Part shown: one piece after another, positions 29,640-38,506 of the stretch
Layout: each line of letters opens with the position of its first letter
Numbering within the stretch: position 1 is the first letter of the stretch
NCBI RefSeq assembly: GCF_000407185.1
Contig: NZ_KE136481.1
Span: 1,278,136 to 1,342,135, forward strand
Direction of reading: 5' to 3'
DNA: 64,000 nucleotides
DNA from: Enterococcus malodoratus ATCC 43197
GTDB lineage: Bacteria; Bacillota; Bacilli; Lactobacillales; Enterococcaceae
Made by a program: the position numbers and the translations under genes
Notes under the pieces: generated by a model
What the model saw: only the letters and a program-made list of their open reading frames with translations
Database searches by the model: none
What the model was told of the DNA's origin: nothing

Positions 29640-30788
29640 CTACCATTCAGCAATTGTACCGTCATAATTTTTCCACTTAGGATTCGTCCACACTAAACCT
29701 TCTTGTGCAATTTCTTTCACTCGATCTTCATCCATTTCTAACCCTAAGCCTGGTTTTGTTGGGAGATTTACAAAACCGTTCTTATATTGGAAAATCTCCT
29801 TATTCTTCACAAAATCTAATAAATCAAACCCTTTATTGTAATGAATACCTAAGCTTTGTTCTTGAATAAACACATTTGGTGTACAGGAGTCAACTTGTAA
29901 TGTAGCAGCTAAAGCAATCGGACCATAGGGAGCATGGGGTGCAACTGCTATATCATAAGCTTCAGCCATCGCAGCAATTTTTCTTGTCTCTAAAATTCCT
30001 CCACATAAAGCTACATCTGGTTGAATGATATCAATTGCACCTTGTTGAAGAATTGATTTGAATTGCCACCTTGTATACAAACGTTCCCCAGTTGCTAGTG
30101 GTACGGCAACTGCATTTGCTACTTCACTGAAATGTTCTTCATTCTCTGGCAAAACCACTTCTTCTAAGAACATTGGATGGTAGGGTTCTAGCGCTTTTGC
30201 TAAAACCTTTGCCATTGGTTTGTGAACACGACCATGAAAATCAACACCAATGCCCAACGCATCTCCAAAATGTTCTCTAATTGAAGCAACACGTTCCACT
30301 ACTTCTGCTACTTTTTCATAAGAATCAATGTAATGTAATTCTTCTGTCGCGTTCATTTTCACAGCAGTAAAGCCACGATCTACTCGATCTTGTGCCTGTT
30401 CTACCACTTCAGAAGGGCGATCGCCACCAATCCAAGAGTACACTTTGATTTTATCACGGGCTGCCCCACCTAGTAGTTCATAAACTGGTACATTTAATGC
30501 CTTCCCTTTAATATCCCATAAAGCCATTTCAAGTCCAGAAACAATCGTTCCATTAATAGGACCACCTCGGAAAAATGAACGGTGCATTTCTTGAAAAAGA
30601 CGTTCAATTGCAAATGGATTTTGACCAACTAAGAAACGATTTCCTATTTCATACGCTCCTGCAACAACTGTTTCAGTCTTAGTTCCAGAAATCATTTCAC
30701 CCCAGCCTTCAATTCCTTCATTTGTAGAAACTTTGACAAAAATCCACCTTGGTTTTACTTTATAGACTGTAATTTTCGATATTTTCAC
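29640..30788 (-). CDS. dgoD: D-galactonate dehydratase (enolase superfamily)
   Basis: A 382-aa protein, the same length as E. coli DgoD and similar along its full length. It removes water from D-galactonate to give 2-keto-3-deoxygalactonate. Catalytic features: GVDFHGRVHKPMAK (metal Asp and general His), FLEEVVLP (metal Glu), LATGERLYTRW (metal Glu), and VAPHAPYGPIAL (His base). Galactonate is the best substrate guess, but a close aldonate or a phosphorylated form is possible because the neighbour is a PTS. It is fifth to sixth in a seven-gene operon. Confidence 0.85.
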   Translation of the reverse strand: MKISKITVYKVKPRWIFVKVSTNEGIEGWGEMISGTKTETVVAGAYEIGNRFLVGQNPFAIERLFQEMHRSFFRGGPINGTIVSGLEMALWDIKGKALNVPVYELLGGAARDKIKVYSWIGGDRPSEVVEQAQDRVDRGFTAVKMNATEELHYIDSYEKVAEVVERVASIREHFGDALGIGVDFHGRVHKPMAKVLAKALEPYHPMFLEEVVLPENEEHFSEVANAVAVPLATGERLYTRWQFKSILQQGAIDIIQPDVALCGGILETRKIAAMAEAYDIAVAPHAPYGPIALAATLQVDSCTPNVFIQEQSLGIHYNKGFDLLDFVKNKEIFQYKNGFVNLPTKPGLGLEMDEDRVKEIAQEGLVWTNPKWKNYDGTIAEW

Positions 30789-30806
30789 TGTATGCCCTCC
30801 TGAATT

Positions 30807-32084
30807 TTAGAAAATATTTGAAATAAATTCAGCAATTTTCATTAAGATAAAACCAACAATATGCGTTCCTGCATCTTCAGTAGATATCTGTGTCATTCCC
30901 GCTGGTAATTGAAATCCACCAGCTAATGCTAATTGTGTGTGTATTCCTGCCAAATTAGTAGCTATTAGGAGCACACAAGCAGTTATAATTGTAGTTGAAA
31001 GAATTCCTCTAATAATATTTCCTTTTGAAAAAGCAACTGGCCATGCAGATAACCACATTGCTTGATAAGCAATATCTGAAATAGGTAAAAGTTTGTTTCC
31101 TGGTAAAATAGCTGCTAACACTAAAGTAATAGGAACCATAATAATACCAGTAGCAATAGCACTTGAATTGGCAACAGTTAATGCAGCATCTACACCCATT
31201 GTAAAATTATTTCCTGGAAATTTGATATTCAGGAATTTTTTAACAGAATTAGCAAATGGTAACAAACCTTCCATCAATATTTGCATCATCTTAGGTGTTA
31301 GAACCATTGTTGCAGAAGTGCTCATTCCAACAATCAATACCTTATCAACAGGTTCTTTTGCCAACAAACCAATAACTAATCCAATGACAAATCCCATAAA
31401 CATTGGTTCACCGACAAATCCAAAACGTTCTTGAATCTTTTCAGGACGAGCATCTACCTTTTTTAGACCCGGAATGTGATCCCATAATTTATTAAGCAAC
31501 CATGCTAAAGGAGCCCAACCAACTGAATTAGCTGTTGGAAAATTAACCCCTTCTAATTCAAAGTACTCTTCTACTAATGGTGTTGTCCAGTCAGCAAGTT
31601 TGAAACTAATAATGGCGTCAATAGCTCCAAAAATCACAGCCAATATAATATTTTTATCCGTTGCATAATAAACTAAAGCAGCCACAAAAATATAGTGGTT
31701 ATAACTCCAAAAATCAACCATTACTGTATTTGTCTGTCTAAAAATTAACATCAGAACATTAATTCCTAAAATAATAAAGACCATTACTGCTGCAAGAGGA
31801 AACGACCAAGTGGCTGCTGCACGAGCTGGCCAACCAACATCCATGATACTTGTTTGAATTCCCCAGTTTTTAACCATTAACTGCACAGAGGGCCCTACTT
31901 GTGAAATAAACCAATTAATAATGATATTTACACCAGCAAAACCAATACCCACAGTTAATGCTGATTTCAATAATGTGTTCAACTTAATTCTAAAAAATAA
32001 TCCTAAAATCAAGATAATGATAGGCATCATAATCATCGGACCCAAACTTGAGATCCAGTTTAAAGCATCAATGACAATATTCAT
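30807..32084 (-). CDS. PTS EIIC, galactitol (GatC) type
   Basis: A 425-aa membrane permease with about ten hydrophobic segments (for example PMIMMPIIILILGLFF, SALTVGIGFAGVNIIINW). It belongs to the galactitol/ascorbate-like EIIC family that transports polyols and sugar acids. It is between EIIB and DgoD in the operon, so its cargo is probably the aldonate or its lactone that DgoD consumes. The sequence cannot tell which. Confidence 0.87.
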   Translation of the reverse strand: MNIVIDALNWISSLGPMIMMPIIILILGLFFRIKLNTLLKSALTVGIGFAGVNIIINWFISQVGPSVQLMVKNWGIQTSIMDVGWPARAAATWSFPLAAVMVFIILGINVLMLIFRQTNTVMVDFWSYNHYIFVAALVYYATDKNIILAVIFGAIDAIISFKLADWTTPLVEEYFELEGVNFPTANSVGWAPLAWLLNKLWDHIPGLKKVDARPEKIQERFGFVGEPMFMGFVIGLVIGLLAKEPVDKVLIVGMSTSATMVLTPKMMQILMEGLLPFANSVKKFLNIKFPGNNFTMGVDAALTVANSSAIATGIIMVPITLVLAAILPGNKLLPISDIAYQAMWLSAWPVAFSKGNIIRGILSTTIITACVLLIATNLAGIHTQLALAGGFQLPAGMTQISTEDAGTHIVGFILMKIAEFISNIF

Positions 32085-32095
32085 TTTTCACCCTC

Positions 32096-32401
32096 CTAAT
32101 CAAGCTCTTTCAATGCTTCTAATACTAAAGACTCAGATTTTTCTTCATTCACTCCCGTAACAAATGGTGTTCCGGGTATAACTTTGATTCCTTTGGTTAC
32201 ATTTTCTTGCAGTTTTCCTGTAGGAACGATAAAGTCAATTTGATTTGATTCTAAAGCACCAGCTACTTCTGAAAATTTTAGTTGCAAAATTCGAGGTTCT
32301 GGTAATCCATTCGTTTTCGCTATTTCCCGAATCTTATTAGCTGCCATTGTAGATGTAATCATTGATGATGCACATGCGACGATAATTGTTTTTTTACTCA
32401 T
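32096..32401 (-). CDS. PTS EIIB, galactitol type
   Basis: A 101-aa cytoplasmic phosphocarrier. The phospho-cysteine is in IIVACASSMITSTMAA, near residue 10, following the Rossmann-like first strand. The start is at ATG 32401 with GGAGGG upstream. It should take phosphate from EIIA and pass it to the sugar during EIIC transport. The motif CASSMITS differs a little from the usual CGTGVATS, yet keeps the cysteine. Confidence 0.85.
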   Translation of the reverse strand: MSKKTIIVACASSMITSTMAANKIREIAKTNGLPEPRILQLKFSEVAGALESNQIDFIVPTGKLQENVTKGIKVIPGTPFVTGVNEEKSESLVLEALKELD

Positions 32402-32417
32402 TGTATTTCCCTCCAAT

Positions 32418-32870
32418 TTATTTATTAAATGCAGTTAAAACTTCAGTTTTACTTTTTGCTCCCAGAATTGCTTGTAAAAAATCCTGATTGGTAACTTTGT
32501 TCATCAACTCCTTCAATAATTGCGGTTGCTTATCGGGACTGTCAAATAAAAGTTGAATAATAACATTCACTGAAACCGTTTCTTCGGGATCATCCATTCG
32601 CTGAAAAGGCAAACTATCTTTAAGAACGGATACTAGAATAGCGGTAACATTTGATAATTGATAATCTGTATGGGGAATCGCGATTGATTGTTCCCCAATA
32701 TATAACCCCGTTGGATAAGTTATTTCTCTTTTAGTGATTGACTCGAAATATCCCTCCTTTACCATGTTTTCTGTCATCAGTTTCTTTGTAATCTTTTGAA
32801 AGTACTCTTCTTGATTTGAAAAACTTTGATTTAACAAAATATTTTTTTCTTCTAATTTAATGAGACTCAT
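32418..32870 (-). CDS. PTS EIIA, fructose/galactitol type
   Basis: A 150-aa EIIA domain with the active-site histidine in SIAIPHTDYQLS. It accepts phosphate from HPr and passes it to EIIB. The start codon is ATG 32870, overlapping the aldolase gene by 14 bases (translational coupling); the GTG three codons earlier is too near the AGGA site. Helical C-terminus is typical. Confidence 0.85.
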   Translation of the reverse strand: MSLIKLEEKNILLNQSFSNQEEYFQKITKKLMTENMVKEGYFESITKREITYPTGLYIGEQSIAIPHTDYQLSNVTAILVSVLKDSLPFQRMDDPEETVSVNVIIQLLFDSPDKQPQLLKELMNKVTNQDFLQAILGAKSKTEVLTAFNK

Positions 32871-33507
32871 CTTCTTCACTTCCTACTTCAGCTAGTTTAT
32901 CTAAATATGATTGAATTGATTTTCGAATAGCTTGTCCGTTGCGATTTTGTATATCAACTTTTTGAAACATGCTTGATCCTACACCAAAGTACATAACTCC
33001 TGCTTTTTTAAAATCTGCAATATTATCAATTGTCACCCCTCCAACTGCCATTAAAGGACGTATACCAAAAGGGCCAATCAATTGCTGAAAGTATGTTGGT
33101 CCCACAGTGATTGCTGGAAAAATTTTCACAATATCGGCGCCTCCATCAAACATGACTTGAATTTCCGATGGTGTAAAAGCTGAAGGCACAGTTACCACCC
33201 TGCGTTCTCTAGCCAAAGAAAAAATTGCTGTTGAAAATTTTTGTGGTCCTAATAAAAATCTCGCACCACTATCAATTGCTTGATTTGCTTGAGAAAATGT
33301 TAAAACTGTCCCTGCACCAATCAATAATTGCTGCCCAAATTTTTTGTTCCCTTCTGTTATGATATGTGTAAAGTCATCATTATTAGTTGTTACTTCAATT
33401 CCTACTGAACAATTCATCGCTGCCAATTCTTCCATGACAAACATCGCCTCTTCAAAACTATATCCTCTTAAAATGATGGTTAATTCAGGAAAATTTGTTA
33501 TTGACAT
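32857..33507 (-). CDS. KDPG/KDPGal aldolase (copy 1)
   Basis: A 216-aa class I aldolase of the KHG/KDPG family, which splits 2-keto-3-deoxy-6-phospho-gluconate or -galactonate into pyruvate and glyceraldehyde 3-phosphate. Motifs: IILRGYSFEEAMFVMEELAAM, LLIGAGTVLT, and the Schiff-base Lys in GGADIVKIFPA, then GPFGIRPLMAVGGV. It overlaps the regulator gene by 10 bases and the EIIA gene by 14. In this operon KDPGal is the expected substrate. A second copy lies at 40277-40903. Confidence 0.88.
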   Translation of the reverse strand: MSITNFPELTIILRGYSFEEAMFVMEELAAMNCSVGIEVTTNNDDFTHIITEGNKKFGQQLLIGAGTVLTFSQANQAIDSGARFLLGPQKFSTAIFSLARERRVVTVPSAFTPSEIQVMFDGGADIVKIFPAITVGPTYFQQLIGPFGIRPLMAVGGVTIDNIADFKKAGVMYFGVGSSMFQKVDIQNRNGQAIRKSIQSYLDKLAEVGSEEDESH

Positions 33508-35603
33508 ATTGCTTCCTCCTTAAAAAAATTTTTTATTTTTTTTCTCACTTCATCTTCCGTCGTGCAAAGAAGTATTTCTTGCTGATATTCCTCGTCCTTA
33601 GAAAGTTGTAGTAATTGGTTAATCGCAAGTAAATAATTTTCCTTCTTTCCAATTGCAAAAGGGGAAATAAAATGGATAGGCCTATTTCCAGGAAAAATAA
33701 TTGGATCAACTGATATAAGTAACGAGCAACCGCCCTTGATTACCCCATTTTCTGGCGATGAATGTGGAATAGCAATACGATTATTAAGAAAATAATAAGC
33801 CTCTTCATCCGCCATTTGACTCATTAAAATAGTCTGATAGTTCTGATTAATTACCTGCTCCTTTAATAAAGGCTGACAAGACAATTCCATCGCGTTCTGC
33901 CAAGTAAGTTGTTTCGTAGATACAAGAATAATCCCTTCAGAAACAAGCAATTCCACAAAAGATATCTTTTGTTCCTGTTTACTTTGACGATCTAGATATA
34001 TTAGTGAATTTGCATAATTAATTAAAAATCTCTCAATATCAGTTTGTAGACTTTCTTCATTTTGAACAGCAGAGTAACGCCTAATAATTTCAGTAAGGTT
34101 CCTAGTCTCTTTGCTGATATTATTCGTAGAAAAATCAATGAGTACACGGTTCCGCAAGCGGTTTTTTTCTTCTTCGTTCATAATCGGTTGTATAATATAT
34201 AATGGAATTTCACTTTTCAAGGGTTGATTGCTAAAAATCAAATCAACATCTTCGACAAACTTATCCATCTCTCTGACCGAAGAACTAGCAACAAACTGAA
34301 TATCTGGAAAAATTTCTTTCAACGTTTTAGCCATTACATTGGCCATAATCAATCCATTGCTACATACGACGATTGCCTTTTTTCTAACATGTGTTTCGAT
34401 AATAGAAGAATTTAATAGCTCCGAACAAAAATAAACAGAAATCAAATATAATTCAGTTTCAGGAATCGTCTTACGCAAAAATGCTTCCAAAGGTACAATG
34501 GATTCTTTAACAAAATTAAGTACCGCACTAACTTCATGGTTTTCCTTAACAATTTCAGCTAAATCATCTATTTCAAATGGTAATTCGTAGCGAATTCGAT
34601 AGATTGCAGGTCGTAAATGATTCATCAATCGATTGATCAACTCTTCTTTATTACTAATCCGAATAGCTGATTTACTTTGAAATAAAGTAATCATCTCCAT
34701 AATTACTTGATAGATCCTTGAATCTAAAATTTCAAACTCATTTGAAATTGTATTGAATGATAAAAACAGAAGCGTCAACCATTCATAATCTATAGCTATC
34801 TCAGCGTGTTGATAATGTTGATCAATGCAGTTTCGAATCATTTGAAACTCATCTAATTCCTGTAAATCATAACTAAAATCAATCTGTTCTTTCGTCCTTC
34901 TTTTAAAACTAGAAAGTGATAAACCTATCAAATAATAAAGTTTGGTTAGTGAATTATCAGAAAATTTCAATTTAAAAGTTTGTTCGTAGGTGTGAATAAA
35001 AAAACTAACAAATTCCCTTTCTTCAGAAAAGAGTGACTCAAAACGGTTAACTGTTGCATGCCTTTCAAATAAATAATTGAAAACTTCTAAGAGCAATGTA
35101 TGAAGCTTTGCCATGCTTGATTCAATCATATAGCCATTTTGGGGATCGAATATCAAAGTGTAGTCTGGTGGCAACTCTTTTTTTATTTTAGAAAAGTCGT
35201 TTCTAGCCGTATTTTTACTGATACCAATAAACGCCATTATTTCTTGGGTTGTCACTTTTTTGGGGTTGGCTAGAATAAATAACAGTTCCGAATATCTTCT
35301 TATCTCACTATAAGCCAAATCATCGTTTATATATTCAGGAATCGTACCTTCTTTAAAAACCATTGCTTGATTCATGTATATCAAAAGTTTTTGAAGATCA
35401 TTGGCTTCATATAACCACTCCCCTGAGTTACTTCGCTTTATCAGACTCAATCCATGAAGGGATAATTCATCATTAATTTTTTTTATAGAGTAAGTTATCT
35501 GCCTAGTCGAAAAATGTACTAATGATTTCAATTGTTGAGAGTTTGTCACATGTGATCGTACAATGGTTTCTAACAGTTTTAAATCTTTTGTATTCACATT
35601 CAT
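33498..35603 (-). CDS. PRD-containing transcriptional regulator with EIIB- and EIIA-like domains
   Basis: A 701-aa BglG/MtlR-type activator. An HTH region (LKSLVHFSTRQITYSIKKIND and TTQEIMAFIGISKNTARNDFSKI) leads, then two PRD domains at about 190-410 with phosphorylatable histidines, an EIIB-like segment (KAIVVCSNGLIMANVMAKTL, with Cys) at about 415-500, and a C-terminal EIIA-like domain (IAIPHSSPENGVI) at about 550-695. It probably activates this operon when the PTS is busy. It is first in the operon, with GGGAGG before the start; ATG is annotated, GTG two codons in is possible. Confidence 0.88.
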   Translation of the reverse strand: MNVNTKDLKLLETIVRSHVTNSQQLKSLVHFSTRQITYSIKKINDELSLHGLSLIKRSNSGEWLYEANDLQKLLIYMNQAMVFKEGTIPEYINDDLAYSEIRRYSELLFILANPKKVTTQEIMAFIGISKNTARNDFSKIKKELPPDYTLIFDPQNGYMIESSMAKLHTLLLEVFNYLFERHATVNRFESLFSEEREFVSFFIHTYEQTFKLKFSDNSLTKLYYLIGLSLSSFKRRTKEQIDFSYDLQELDEFQMIRNCIDQHYQHAEIAIDYEWLTLLFLSFNTISNEFEILDSRIYQVIMEMITLFQSKSAIRISNKEELINRLMNHLRPAIYRIRYELPFEIDDLAEIVKENHEVSAVLNFVKESIVPLEAFLRKTIPETELYLISVYFCSELLNSSIIETHVRKKAIVVCSNGLIMANVMAKTLKEIFPDIQFVASSSVREMDKFVEDVDLIFSNQPLKSEIPLYIIQPIMNEEEKNRLRNRVLIDFSTNNISKETRNLTEIIRRYSAVQNEESLQTDIERFLINYANSLIYLDRQSKQEQKISFVELLVSEGIILVSTKQLTWQNAMELSCQPLLKEQVINQNYQTILMSQMADEEAYYFLNNRIAIPHSSPENGVIKGGCSLLISVDPIIFPGNRPIHFISPFAIGKKENYLLAINQLLQLSKDEEYQQEILLCTTEDEVRKKIKNFFKEEAICQ

Positions 35604-35714
35604 CTACCTCCCTGAGTTAAATATAACCGCTTACAGTATTAATTGGAATATCCAAAATTTGTCAAACCTTGGCTTAAATCAGACAAATGCCAGGCACTTC
35701 TTTAATTTTTTATC

Positions 35715-35796
35715 TTATGCACCATCAGAATGGTGTGGAGTACCAACCAGATTATTAGGCACGCGTGTCATAATTGAAGCAACTGTTTGTGAATCA
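35715..35796 (-). pseudogene. Possible C-terminal remnant of an unidentified gene
   Basis: From the IS6 palindrome the minus strand stays open for 26 codons (core TRVPNNLVGTPHH) to a stop at 35715-35717. It reads like protein rather than noise, and its direction matches the sugar operon. I cannot name the parent gene. It could be the end of a gene cut off by IS6 activity, perhaps an upstream member of the sugar locus. Confidence 0.3.
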
Positions 35797-35839
35797 GGTT
35801 CTGTTGCGAAGTTTGAAAATCAAACTTCGCAACAGAACC
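35797..35839. repeat. Perfect 43-bp palindrome made of two IS6 ends
   Basis: Two 20-base arms starting GGTTCTGTTGCGAAGTTT form a perfect inverted repeat around a 3-base loop AAA. Each arm equals the left terminal repeat of copy A at 27333 (GCGAAG, not the GCAAAG of the IS1216 at 39292). It looks like an IS6 element reduced to its joined ends, or a fold-back product. It marks the left edge of the plasmid-like block. Confidence 0.85.
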
Positions 35840-36173
35840 AATCATTCAAATCATTAGCTGGTGTCAGAGTCTGAATTCCCATGTAACATTGTTCACCAGT
35901 AGAATAACTTTCTTCTACGCTACCTAAATGCATAATGATAGCATTGGTTTCAGATATAATATCAACGATTTTATCATATTCATCCTCAGGGTTTCTAGAT
36001 TCAACAGTTACTTCAAACGATATTAAATTATTATATTTAGGATCTATATTAATTGTAGTAGTGGCATTCTCATCCATTTTTGATATCTCAAATCGTAACA
36101 AGTTTACTATTGATTCTTCCACAGTTACATTATATACAGCATATCCAAAATAATTTATTGACATTAATGACAT
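35820..36173 (-). pseudogene. 3'-truncated hypothetical gene fused to IS6 end
   Basis: The reading frame codes for about 117 aa, of which the last six residues (WFCCEV) come from the IS relic, so the native C-terminus is lost. The rest shows a beta-rich domain (SINYFGYAVYNVTVEESIVNLLRFEISKM, SFEVTVESRNPEDEYDKIVDIISETNAIIMHLG). Not recognised. The start is at ATG 36173 with AAGGAG 8 bases upstream. It is 55 bases downstream of the Fic gene on the same strand, perhaps a partner of Fic. Confidence 0.6.
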
Positions 36174-36228
36174 CACATACTCTCCTTTTTATTGGCTCAT
36201 TGTAATTCAGTAACTGTTCCATTGTTTA

Positions 36229-36924
36229 CTATAAATAACGAATACCATAAATACATTCTTCGTGCATAAATGATAAAATTTTTGATTCATTGCTAGATTG
36301 GTTGCTATTATAATACATAGATAGCAGTTCATTAAATTTTGCAAATTTTGTTTCGGGAATGGATAACAATCCTAGCCCTTGGCTAAACATGATCTTATTA
36401 GCAGTTAACAATGCAGTTCTTTTATTACCGTCCCAAAATATTTGATTTTTCGAAATAAATAGAAACAGCCGCAGGGCTTTTTCAGTTTCTGATATATCCT
36501 GATTCATTATCTCATCATATTGATTATTTACCTCGTCTTCAGTTAACATTGGTGGCACATATATACTTTGAATGGTCGATACTTCTACTCCGCCGGTTCT
36601 TATTTCACCAGGAAAAAGGGCATCTTCCGCTGCAACGATCCGATTAATCCGCTTACTTGTCTCTAACAGGGGCTCCTGTACGTCGTTTAAAAGCAATTCA
36701 AAGCCTCTTTTTAAGTTAACGACGGTTAGGACATCATCTACGGCCACGTTATTGGCCCGATTATACTTAATAATCTCTTCTGTTTGTAATAGCGTTGTAT
36801 TCAATCCTTCAAATTTCCCCGCATTGTACACCAGTTCCACAATGTTTTTCTTCAATAAATACACAGACTCTTTGCGAGATAAGTGGTATTTATCAGGAAA
36901 TGTAGGCTGCATTTCTTCGTTCAT
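36229..36924 (-). CDS. Fic-domain protein with altered catalytic motif
   Basis: A 231-aa Fic/Doc-fold protein. The active loop reads QIFWDGNKRTALLTANKIM, matching HxFx(D/E)GNxxR except that the key His is Gln. In known Fic enzymes that His is the general base for AMP or phosphate transfer to a protein, so this protein may be inactive or modified. The N-terminal helical region (SRKESVYLLKKNIVELVYNAG) fits other Gram-positive Fic proteins. A second, adjacent gene lies downstream. It has a good AGGTGAG site and is part of the plasmid-like block. Confidence 0.8.
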   Translation of the reverse strand: MNEEMQPTFPDKYHLSRKESVYLLKKNIVELVYNAGKFEGLNTTLLQTEEIIKYNRANNVAVDDVLTVVNLKRGFELLLNDVQEPLLETSKRINRIVAAEDALFPGEIRTGGVEVSTIQSIYVPPMLTEDEVNNQYDEIMNQDISETEKALRLFLFISKNQIFWDGNKRTALLTANKIMFSQGLGLLSIPETKFAKFNELLSMYYNSNQSSNESKILSFMHEECIYGIRYL

Positions 36925-36972
36925 TTTCTCACCTCTTGAATTTTTCCTTCTATTATATAGGGTATTATTCTG

Positions 36973-37572
36973 TCATAAATCCAAACTCTTCACTGCGGTA
37001 TCTTTGTCTTCCTGAGTGATCCCAATATAGCGTATAGTCTCCCGTTGTGAAGAATGGTTGAGTAGCGACTGAATGATCTCTGTTTTGGTCCCTTGCTTGT
37101 ACAAAAAATAGCCGAAGGTCTTGCGCATCGAATGGGGACCAATTTCTTTCAACCCAACCGCCGTTCCTGCTTCATGAATGATCCGCCAAAGGCTTTGTCG
37201 GGTCAAAGGTGTATCTGCTCCTTTTCGACTTGGAAACAAATAATTGCTGAAGTCTTGTACTTGCAGCTGCTCAGGAAATTCGGATTGAACATAATCAAGA
37301 ATCACTTTTCGTAATTTGTTCGAAATGAAGACCGAATTGTGTTTAGCTGTTTTTTGTTCCTTCATGGCCAGACGTTCTTTGACAATCACCCGACCACGGG
37401 AAATTTCTAACACGTCACTTAATTTTAACTGTCTTAAATCGGAGATTCGATACGCCGTATTGATTCCGATCGAAAAAAGCACCAAATTTCGTTGCCCATA
37501 TTTTCCGGAAGCTAAAATTGCCTTCATGGCATCGATCTTTTTTTTATCGCGAATCGGTTCCACGCTCTTCAT
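36973..37572 (-). CDS. Short tyrosine recombinase (plasmid-type)
   Basis: A 199-aa integrase that consists almost only of the catalytic domain: GINTAYRISDLRQLKLSDV (first Arg), GPHSMRKTFGYFLYKQG (HxxR), LNHSSQRETIRYIGI (Tyr). No arm-binding or SAM-like N-terminal domain exists. Such short recombinases occur on enterococcal plasmids, where they may resolve multimers; that is inferred. It lies just upstream of Fic with 48 bases between. Confidence 0.82.
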   Translation of the reverse strand: MKSVEPIRDKKKIDAMKAILASGKYGQRNLVLFSIGINTAYRISDLRQLKLSDVLEISRGRVIVKERLAMKEQKTAKHNSVFISNKLRKVILDYVQSEFPEQLQVQDFSNYLFPSRKGADTPLTRQSLWRIIHEAGTAVGLKEIGPHSMRKTFGYFLYKQGTKTEIIQSLLNHSSQRETIRYIGITQEDKDTAVKSLDL

Positions 37573-37798
37573 TTTTAGTCCCCTCTCAAATGTTACTTAA
37601 TATAATTATAACAGATAATAAGTCACATTTAAACAAGCTATGGAAAAAAGGCCCTAAAAGAAAAGTGATTTCCTCTTAGAGCCTCTAAGGATGGAGCGGT
37701 TTTAACGAATGTGACAGAATCGGTTTGTGTTACATTCGATAGAGTATCAAAAAGAGATAAAGAAGTTGGATATTCTTTCTCTCTAACATTTTCAAAAC
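37573..37798. other. Intergenic stretch, nothing certain
   Basis: About 225 bases. It contains a GAATGT...ACATTC dyad at about 37708-37732 that could be a regulator site, and an AAGTGATTTCCTCTTAGAGCC run. No gene is seen. Confidence 0.3.
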
Positions 37799-38506
37799 TT
37801 ATTTAGCAGATTCTTTTTTTATTCTTTCACCATAGATTTGTTTAATTACATAAATTGCTATAAACAAAGCAAACATACTCAGTAAGCCAAACATAATTTT
37901 TTGACTATTACCTGTTAAATTACTTCCAACATACGAGTAGACAATAGTTGCTGGCAACTGCCCCAATCCTGTAGCAATTAGAAAGGGGATAGGTTTGATC
38001 GCTGTTAGTCCAGCAGCATAACTGATGAAATCAAATGAGATAAAGGGCAACAATCGGCAAACAAGTATCGTGTGTTCTCCATAACGATCAAAATATTCAT
38101 CTAATTTCTGCAATGAAAAATTTTTATTTAGTTTCTCGACAAAATCTCTTCCAGCAATTCGAGCAATGTAGAAGCACAGTAACGCCCCAGCCATTGCGCT
38201 GCTCCAGGAAAGGATTGCACCTTGCCACCAGCCAAATATCGCTGCGTTTGCGAACGTAATCAGAAATGCTGGCAGAGGAGCTATGACGGATTGAAACATC
38301 ATTAGTAGAAATGAAATCAGAATTGCCCATGCACCAAATGATTTAATATAACCAATGATACTCTCCACACTCATAGATCGGAACAGCATTAATACCTGAG
38401 TAAGCTTTGATTTAATAGCTGGAACATATAGGAAACACACGATACCTATCACTATCAATAAGACTAGAATAATTCTAGCTACTTGTTTTTTACTCAGTTT
38501 TTTCAT
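37799..38506 (-). CDS. TVP38/TMEM64-family membrane protein (VTT domain)
   Basis: A 235-aa protein with about five to six hydrophobic segments and the VTT/SNARE-associated core (SVIAPLPAFLITFANAAIFGWWQGAILSWSSAMAGALLCFYIARIAGR, CRLLPFISFDFISYAAGLTAI). The family moves lipids or ions in membranes; here it shares an operon with a sulfurtransferase, a pairing seen in several bacteria. The gene overlaps the sulfurtransferase stop by 4 bases (ATGA). Confidence 0.87.
   Translation of the reverse strand: MKKLSKKQVARIILVLLIVIGIVCFLYVPAIKSKLTQVLMLFRSMSVESIIGYIKSFGAWAILISFLLMMFQSVIAPLPAFLITFANAAIFGWWQGAILSWSSAMAGALLCFYIARIAGRDFVEKLNKNFSLQKLDEYFDRYGEHTILVCRLLPFISFDFISYAAGLTAIKPIPFLIATGLGQLPATIVYSYVGSNLTGNSQKIMFGLLSMFALFIAIYVIKQIYGERIKKESAK

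Noticed and set aside
36973..37572. Second ICE integrase defining a nested element
   Set aside because: It has only the catalytic domain, no nearby att repeats, and sits in a plasmid-like IS-bounded block.
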